Shown here: positions 7,067 to 10,232 of the stretch, piece by piece
How positions within the stretch are numbered: position 1 is the stretch's first letter
Layout: every line of letters begins with the position of its first letter
NCBI GenBank assembly: GCA_964370115.1
Contig: CAYJIA010000065.1
Location: 1-10,232 of the forward strand
Direction of reading: 5' to 3'
Origin: SIG603 sp964370115
GTDB lineage: Bacteria > Bacillota > Clostridia > Oscillospirales > Acutalibacteraceae
Length of the DNA stretch: 10,232 nt
Position numbers and translations under genes: made by a program
The notes under the pieces: model-generated
Told to the model about the DNA's origin: nothing
The model's input: only the letters and a program-made list of their open reading frames with translations
Databases searched by the model: none

Positions 7067-7182
7067 TTTTTTTAGACAAAAATTTTTTTTTGTTAGATTT
7101 TTAATATTTTTATAATTTAATATTCTGTTTTAGAATTAATAATGTGTTTTTTAGTGCTATACTATTATAAATTGTAAAAATC

Positions 7183-7196
7183 ACACTATATTGTGT
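7183..7196. repeat. Imperfect palindrome ACACTATATTGTGT
   Basis: The 14-base dyad matches its reverse complement at 12 positions, with ACAC and GTGT arms around TATATT. It resembles the NrdR box (ACAC-w-ATATAT-w-GTGT as I remember it) but has a core two bases shorter, so I do not call it a NrdR site. It lies between the two divergent promoters, where an operator could act on either. Confidence 0.35.
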
Positions 7197-7206
7197 TATA
7201 TGTATG

Positions 7207-7226
7207 TTACATCCCTAGGTATGTAA
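7207..7226. repeat. Near-perfect 20-base palindrome centred on CCTAGG
   Basis: TTACATCCCTAGGTATGTAA is self-complementary at 18 of 20 positions: the arms are TTACAT and ATGTAA, the core is CCTAGG, and one mismatched pair sits between them. Its G+C core stands out in an otherwise almost pure A+T gap. It lies about 92 bases upstream of the rpmH -35 and about 140 bases upstream of the dnaA -35. The symmetry and length fit a dimeric repressor operator. A T-rich run follows on the plus strand (GCTTTTG then eight T), so a hairpin terminator is a second reading, but no plus-strand gene precedes it. Confidence 0.45.
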
Positions 7227-7288
7227 TGCTTTTGTTTTTTTTATGCCTATATTTTTTAAAATATAAAAGAAAAACACATATATATTAT

Positions 7289-7316
7289 AAATATTTTATT
7301 TTTTAATAAAATATTT
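7289..7316. repeat. Perfect 12-base-pair A+T inverted repeat next to the rpmH promoter
   Basis: AAATATTTTATT (7289-7300) and AATAAAATATTT (7305-7316) are exact reverse complements around a TTTT loop, ending one base before the rpmH -35 hexamer. As DNA it covers the place where an A+T-rich UP element would contact the RNA polymerase alpha subunits. As a cruciform it could respond to supercoiling. The composition makes chance symmetry more likely than usual, but 12 perfect pairs are still notable. Confidence 0.5.
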
Positions 7317-7317
7317 G

Positions 7318-7347
7318 TTGACATAAGTAGGGTATTTAAGTTATAAT
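7318..7347 (+). promoter_or_regulatory. Strong rpmH operon promoter
   Basis: A perfect TTGACA (7318-7323) and a perfect TATAAT (7342-7347) are separated by 18 bases, directly downstream of an A+T-rich inverted repeat that may serve as an UP element. Transcription would start around 7353-7355, within the palindrome CTTGCAAG (7353-7360), leaving a leader of about 35 bases with AAAGGAGG (7373-7380) before rpmH. The match fits the high expression expected of a ribosomal protein gene. Confidence 0.9.
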
Positions 7348-7388
7348 TCTAACTTGCAAGGAAATTGTCCCGAAAGGAGGGTTTTAAT

Positions 7389-7523
7389 ATGCTGAGAACC
7401 TATCAGCCTAAGAAGCTCCATAGAAAGAAGGAGCATGGCTTCAGAAAAAGAATGGCAGACAAAAACGGACGTAAAATATTAGCACGCCGCAGAGCAAAAG
7501 GAAGAGCACGCTTATCTTATTGA
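7389..7523 (+). CDS. rpmH: 50S ribosomal protein L34
   Basis: A 44-residue, very basic protein of the large ribosomal subunit, the usual length for L34. It reads MLRTYQPKKLHRKKEHGFRK (residues 1-20) and continues with RMADKNGRKILARRRAKGRA (21-40) and RLSY, matching the family pattern TYQPxxxxRxxxHGFRxRM...GRxxLxxRRxKGRxxL. The start ATG is preceded by AAAGGAGG (7373-7380), 8 bases upstream. It is the first gene of the rpmH-rnpA-yidD-yidC-jag cluster and the first gene on the origin's right arm. Two hairpins follow it, which probably lower expression of the genes downstream. Confidence 0.97.
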   Translation: MLRTYQPKKLHRKKEHGFRKRMADKNGRKILARRRAKGRARLSY

Positions 7524-7543
7524 TAAATGTCTTTAAAGTGAAG

Positions 7544-7566
7544 ACAGGCGAAACTTCATCGCCTGT
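7544..7566 (+). terminator. Hairpin after rpmH (possible attenuator or 3' end)
   Basis: ACAGGCGA (7544-7551) and TCGCCTGT (7559-7566) form a perfect 8-base-pair, G+C-containing stem with a 7-base loop. TGAAG (7539-7543) and CTTCA (7571-7575) can extend it around a TAAA bulge. No T-tract follows directly, so alone it may be an mRNA-stabilising 3' structure or a processing site rather than a terminator. AAACTTCA occurs twice (7551-7558 and 7568-7575), allowing alternative pairing with TGAAG. Confidence 0.6.
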
Positions 7567-7574
7567 TAAACTTC

Positions 7575-7605
7575 AAGGTCACCATTGCGTGACCTTTCTT
7601 TGTTT
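7575..7605 (+). terminator. Rho-independent-type terminator between rpmH and rnpA
   Basis: AAGGTCAC (7575-7582) and GTGACCTT (7589-7596) pair perfectly over 8 bases with a CATTGC loop, followed by the T-rich TCTTTGTTTT. This is a moderate intrinsic terminator. As no other clear promoter is seen before rnpA, it probably works as a partial terminator that lets most transcripts end after rpmH while some continue into rnpA. That fits the far larger cellular need for L34 than for the RNase P protein. Confidence 0.75.
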
Positions 7606-7631
7606 TGAAAAATGGACTGAGGAGATAAAAA

Positions 7632-7970
7632 GTGAAAAATTTAATCAGTTTATGTGAAAATAGAGATTATAAAAGGCTATATAATAGAGGAAAAAGCGTA
7701 GTAAATTCAAAATTTGTCTTGTATGTTTTAAAAAACAGGTCTAATAATGTACGCTTAGGAATTACCACGTCTAAAAAAATAGGTAATGCGGTAAAGCGTA
7801 ACAGAAGTAGAAGAATTTTGAGACAAGCTGTTATAAATTTATTGCCACAAATTAAAGATGGAAATGATTTAGTGCTTGTAGCAAGAGGAAGAACGCCTTT
7901 TTTAAAAAGTACAGACATAGAATTTGAACTTAAAAAATCTTTAAAAAAGATACAGTTATTAAAAGAATGA
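7632..7970 (+). CDS. rnpA: Ribonuclease P protein component
   Basis: The 112-residue basic protein that joins the RNase P RNA to cleave 5' leaders from precursor tRNAs. The family signature is clear: the N-terminal RDYKRLYNRGKSV segment (11-23) with R19 and G20 of the typical RGK motif, then LGITTSKKIGNAVKRNRSRR (42-61), holding the RNR motif R56-N57-R58 that contacts the RNA. The start is GTG at 7632, chosen because GAGGAG (7619-7624) lies 7 bases upstream and the protein begins at the normal point. It is 25 bases before yidD. Length and residues look normal. Confidence 0.97.
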   Translation: MKNLISLCENRDYKRLYNRGKSVVNSKFVLYVLKNRSNNVRLGITTSKKIGNAVKRNRSRRILRQAVINLLPQIKDGNDLVLVARGRTPFLKSTDIEFELKKSLKKIQLLKE

Positions 7971-7995
7971 TTTTATTTATAAATGGTAAAATATT

Positions 7996-8235
7996 ATGAA
8001 AAATGTTTTCATTTCAATAATAAGGTTTTATAGAAAGCATTTATCCAGCAGGAAAGCTTATTCGACTTGTAGGTTCATGCCTACTTGTTCTGAATACGGT
8101 CTTGTTGCGATAGAGCGTTTCGGCGCGTTTAAAGGAGGTTTCATGACCTTGTGGAGAATACTTAGGTGTAATCCATTTTCAAAAGGTGGTTATGATCCCG
8201 TACCCGAAAAAAAATCTCTTAAAGGAGTTAATTAA
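7996..8235 (+). CDS. yidD: Membrane protein insertion efficiency factor YidD
   Basis: A small 79-residue protein thought to help YidC insert proteins into the membrane, peripheral at the cytoplasmic face. The family pattern is complete: IRFYRKHLS (9-17), CRFMPTCSEY (25-34), the AIERFGAFKGG segment (38-48), and RILRCNPFSKGGYDPVP (54-70), including Cys25, Cys31 and Cys58. The N-terminal amphipathic helix is as usual. The ATG at 7996 has no strong ribosome binding site (only ATGG about 10 bases upstream), so it may be translated weakly or coupled to rnpA. It stops 2 bases before yidC, and its last codons carry the yidC ribosome binding site. Confidence 0.95.
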   Translation: MKNVFISIIRFYRKHLSSRKAYSTCRFMPTCSEYGLVAIERFGAFKGGFMTLWRILRCNPFSKGGYDPVPEKKSLKGVN

Positions 8236-8237
8236 TT

Positions 8238-9293
8238 TTGGATATTTTTAATTTTTTTGGTAGCCTTTTGGGCTATTTGCTGTGGTTTTTATATACTATA
8301 TTTAATAACTACGGTGTTGCAATCATACTTTTCACAATTATACTTAAAGTGTGTTTGTTCCCACTGAGCTTGAAGTCTCAAAGAAGTATGGCAGGTCAGT
8401 CTAGACTTGCTGAAAAACAAAAAGAAATACAAAAGCGTTGTGGAACTGACAGGGCGAGATATTCAAGAGAAGTACAAGAACTATATCAAAAAGAGGGTGT
8501 AAGTCCTGGTGGTGGCTGTTTGACATCGCTTTTACCTATTCCTATTTTGTTTGGTATTTTCTACTCAGTTACTTCACCTTTAAGAAATACTCTACATATA
8601 GCTACAGAGACAGTTGAAAAAGCTGTTGAATATATGACAAGACTACCTGGTCTTGCATCAACTGGACAATATGTTGAACTTGAAATTATTAGAAACTGGG
8701 ATCAGTTGAAATCTTCTATGACAATGTTCTCTGCAGCAGACATAGAAAAAATTGATTCTTTCTCAGGCGGATTTTCATTTTTAGGCTTTGACCTACTATT
8801 AATTCCTCAATCAACAGGATTTTTCGAGTTTTTATGGATAGTACCTGCATTATCGCTAATATCTTCATGGGCAATGCAGTTTATTATGAGTAAAACATCT
8901 ACTGTAAAACAAGTTGGTTGTATGAAGTACATGATGTACGGTTTAAGCTTAGTATCGGCTTATTGGGCATATATAATGCCTGCGGCTGTTGGTATTTATT
9001 GGATACTATCAAATACTATTCAATGCCTACAAACTTTGGTAATAGCAAAATTTTTCAGCCCACAGCACATGATGGCTATGAATGAGGCTCAAAAATTTGT
9101 TAGTTTAGAGATGTCTGAAAAAAATATTAAACCACTACCCGCAAATGTGCAAAATCAAATAGCACAAAAAATTCAAGCGCAAGCAGAATTTTCACAAAAA
9201 AAGCAACAACAACAAAAGCAAATTACATCAGGAAAGAAAAAAAACAGCAAGGGAAACAAAAATTCAAATGACTATATGGGGAATAAAAAATAA
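8238..9293 (+). CDS. yidC: Membrane protein insertase YidC (Oxa1/SpoIIIJ type)
   Basis: A 351-residue insertase of the Oxa1/YidC family, which places proteins in the cytoplasmic membrane alone or with SecYEG. The short Gram-positive core is visible, with membrane segments at about 22-44, 93-115, 195-217, 226-246 and 248-270. A cytoplasmic charged hairpin (46-88) carries YQKEGVSPGGGC just before the second segment. No lipoprotein signal is present, unlike SpoIIIJ. The residue at the position of the conserved hydrophilic-groove arginine is Lys37 (IILKVCLFPL). The external segment at about 116-194 is long. The tail from about 300 is Gln- and Lys-rich and probably touches the ribosome. The TTG start at 8238 is supported by AAAGGAG (8221-8227), 10 bases upstream inside yidD. 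Confidence 0.95.
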   Translation: MDIFNFFGSLLGYLLWFLYTIFNNYGVAIILFTIILKVCLFPLSLKSQRSMAGQSRLAEKQKEIQKRCGTDRARYSREVQELYQKEGVSPGGGCLTSLLPIPILFGIFYSVTSPLRNTLHIATETVEKAVEYMTRLPGLASTGQYVELEIIRNWDQLKSSMTMFSAADIEKIDSFSGGFSFLGFDLLLIPQSTGFFEFLWIVPALSLISSWAMQFIMSKTSTVKQVGCMKYMMYGLSLVSAYWAYIMPAAVGIYWILSNTIQCLQTLVIAKFFSPQHMMAMNEAQKFVSLEMSEKNIKPLPANVQNQIAQKIQAQAEFSQKKQQQQKQITSGKKKNSKGNKNSNDYMGNKK

Positions 9294-9320
9294 CCCCGAT
9301 AATTGAGGAGGTTTGAAAAA

Positions 9321-10214
9321 ATGGCAGTAAGAGAATTAATCGCAACGGGCGATACTGTGGAAATGGCAATAAACAATGCTTGTATAGAGCTTGGAATTTC
9401 TACAGATAATAAAGATTATGATTATGAAGTTATTGAACATCCAACAAAAAAGACATTCGGTCTATTTGGTGGAAATCCGGCAAAAATTAAAGTTGTTTTA
9501 AGTGAAAAAGATTCAAAAAGCGCAACGCAAGACGCGGCAAATTATTTAAAACTTGTGTTATCAAAAATGGGAATTGACAAAATTGACATTGAGATTGAAG
9601 AAAACGAGGATAACTCGGAAATTAAACTTAGCGGTGAGGATATTGGGTTTATTATCGGACATAGAGGCGAAACACTTGACGCTCTTCAATATTTAGCATC
9701 ACTTGTGGCAAATCAAAAAACTGAGAACTATTACAGAGTCACTTTAGATGTCGGTGACTTTAGACAAAAAAGAAAAGAGACACTCGAAAGCCTAGCAAAA
9801 AGAATTGCTGAAAAATCTGTTAAAATTGGCAGAAACAACAGCCTCGAGCCTATGAATCCGTATGAGAGAAGAATAATCCATACAGCGGTTCAAGAGATAG
9901 AGGGAGCAAAATCTTGGAGTGAAGGACTCGACATGAACAGACACGTAGTTATAGGACCTGTAGACGGTGAAAAACCAAGAAGAAGCAGATATAATAATAA
10001 CTACAACAAGTCAGACAAAAGAGGAAAAAGCGGACATGGTGGAGGACACGGGCAAAGAAATAATTATTCAAAAAATAATTATGCTCAAAGAAATGCACCA
10101 AATCCAAAAATTTCTGAAACAGCAGAGCTACCATTTAGCCCAGCTCCACTTGACAGTGATGTTCAAAAAAGACCAAAAGCGGAAGACGCTCCACTTTATG
10201 GCAGAATAAAATAA
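9321..10214 (+). CDS. jag: RNA-binding protein Jag/KhpB (Jag-N, KH and R3H domains)
   Basis: A 297-residue cytoplasmic RNA-binding protein, called Jag, KhpB or EloR. In streptococci it pairs with KhpA and affects cell elongation. The Jag-N domain is at about 1-60, with KKTFGLFGGNPAKIKV (43-58). The KH domain has GFIIGHRGETLDALQ (109-123) containing the GHRG loop. The R3H domain has RRIIH (183-187; R183 and H187 form the R-x3-H motif) and ends at about 212. Beyond that, about 85 residues form a low-complexity tail rich in Asn, Gly, Lys and Arg with GHGGGHG. The ATG at 9321 is chosen because GAGGAGG (9305-9311) lies 9 bases upstream; an in-frame TTG at 9303 would overlap that site. It follows yidC by 27 bases, the usual neighbour. 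mnmE often follows but is outside the window. Confidence 0.95.
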   Translation: MAVRELIATGDTVEMAINNACIELGISTDNKDYDYEVIEHPTKKTFGLFGGNPAKIKVVLSEKDSKSATQDAANYLKLVLSKMGIDKIDIEIEENEDNSEIKLSGEDIGFIIGHRGETLDALQYLASLVANQKTENYYRVTLDVGDFRQKRKETLESLAKRIAEKSVKIGRNNSLEPMNPYERRIIHTAVQEIEGAKSWSEGLDMNRHVVIGPVDGEKPRRSRYNNNYNKSDKRGKSGHGGGHGQRNNYSKNNYAQRNAPNPKISETAELPFSPAPLDSDVQKRPKAEDAPLYGRIK

Positions 10215-10232
10215 TTAAAAAAATTCACCCTT

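Larger units (their letters stand above)
6998..7388. other. Divergent dnaA-rpmH intergenic region, no gene seen
   Basis: A 391-base, very A+T-rich gap between the divergent dnaA and rpmH operons. I see no coding sequence, tRNA or canonical DnaA box. It contains the two promoters, homopolymer runs around 7067-7090, and four dyads: ACACTATATTGTGT (7183-7196), an 18-of-20 palindrome (7207-7226), TATATTTT-TT-AAAATATA (7248-7265) and a 12-base-pair A+T stem (7289-7316). In Bacillus the matching region also carries DnaA boxes; here they seem absent or too diverged to recognise. Confidence 0.75.

Noticed and set aside
7067..7180. A second DnaA-box cluster upstream of dnaA, as in Bacillus.
   Set aside because: I found no TTATNCACA or TTTTCAACA matches here with at most one mismatch; only A+T runs are present.
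7201..7240. The CCTAGG dyad followed by T-run as an intrinsic terminator.
   Set aside because: No plus-strand gene precedes it, and the stem is only 6 base pairs with an 8-base loop, so an operator reading is preferred, though not proven.
9303..9320. Start of jag at TTG 9303.
   Set aside because: The first codons would be the GAGGAGG ribosome binding site itself; ATG 9321 is correctly spaced from it.
10215..10232. Start of a further gene or a terminator after jag.
   Set aside because: Only 18 bases remain, with no hairpin or start signal visible.

Overview
The window is a chromosomal origin-of-replication neighbourhood from an AT-rich, low-GC Gram-positive bacterium, most likely a member of the Clostridia. 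The evidence is the gene order (rpmH-rnpA-yidD-yidC-jag diverging from dnaA-dnaN-yaaA-recF-remB-gyrB), the presence of remB and the S4-domain protein YaaA, the short Gram-positive-type YidC, and strong AGGAGG-type ribosome binding sites with some TTG and GTG starts. I cannot name the family or genus from sequence alone.

Left arm (1-6997, all on the minus strand). dnaA, dnaN, yaaA, recF, remB, an unrecognised zinc-ribbon/two-helix membrane protein and gyrB lie head to tail. From dnaN onward the gaps are 2-37 bases or a 4-base overlap, so this is very probably one operon for initiation, the sliding clamp, gap repair and supercoiling. gyrB is complete except that the window edge cuts its probable stop codon after two bases. 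A TTGAAT-17-TATAAT promoter lies just upstream of dnaA.

Origin (about 5440-5660). The 317-base dnaA-dnaN gap has the layout of the bacterial basal unwinding system. Read along the dnaA strand it runs: DnaA-box-like 9-mers, a short GC cluster, five DnaA-trio triplets (CTA CTA CTA CTT CTA), then a nearly pure A+T stretch. The boxes are mostly TTTTCAACA and near variants rather than TTATCCACA. The DnaA protein also appears to lack the arginine that contacts the minor groove of the box in E. coli DnaA. Seen together, these suggest a drifted DnaA/box pair.

Right arm (7318-10214, plus strand). A consensus promoter (TTGACA-18-TATAAT) drives rpmH, which is followed by two hairpins and then rnpA, yidD, yidC and jag: ribosomal protein L34, the RNase P protein, membrane-protein insertion, and an RNA-binding KH/R3H protein. 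The 391-base dnaA-rpmH gap has no gene. It holds both promoters and several dyads, including an 18-of-20 palindrome centred on CCTAGG.

I see no mobile element, CRISPR array, tRNA or rRNA. The core genes are ordinary. The points worth attention are the origin architecture with its variant boxes, the extra membrane gene before gyrB, and the dyads in the divergent promoter region.
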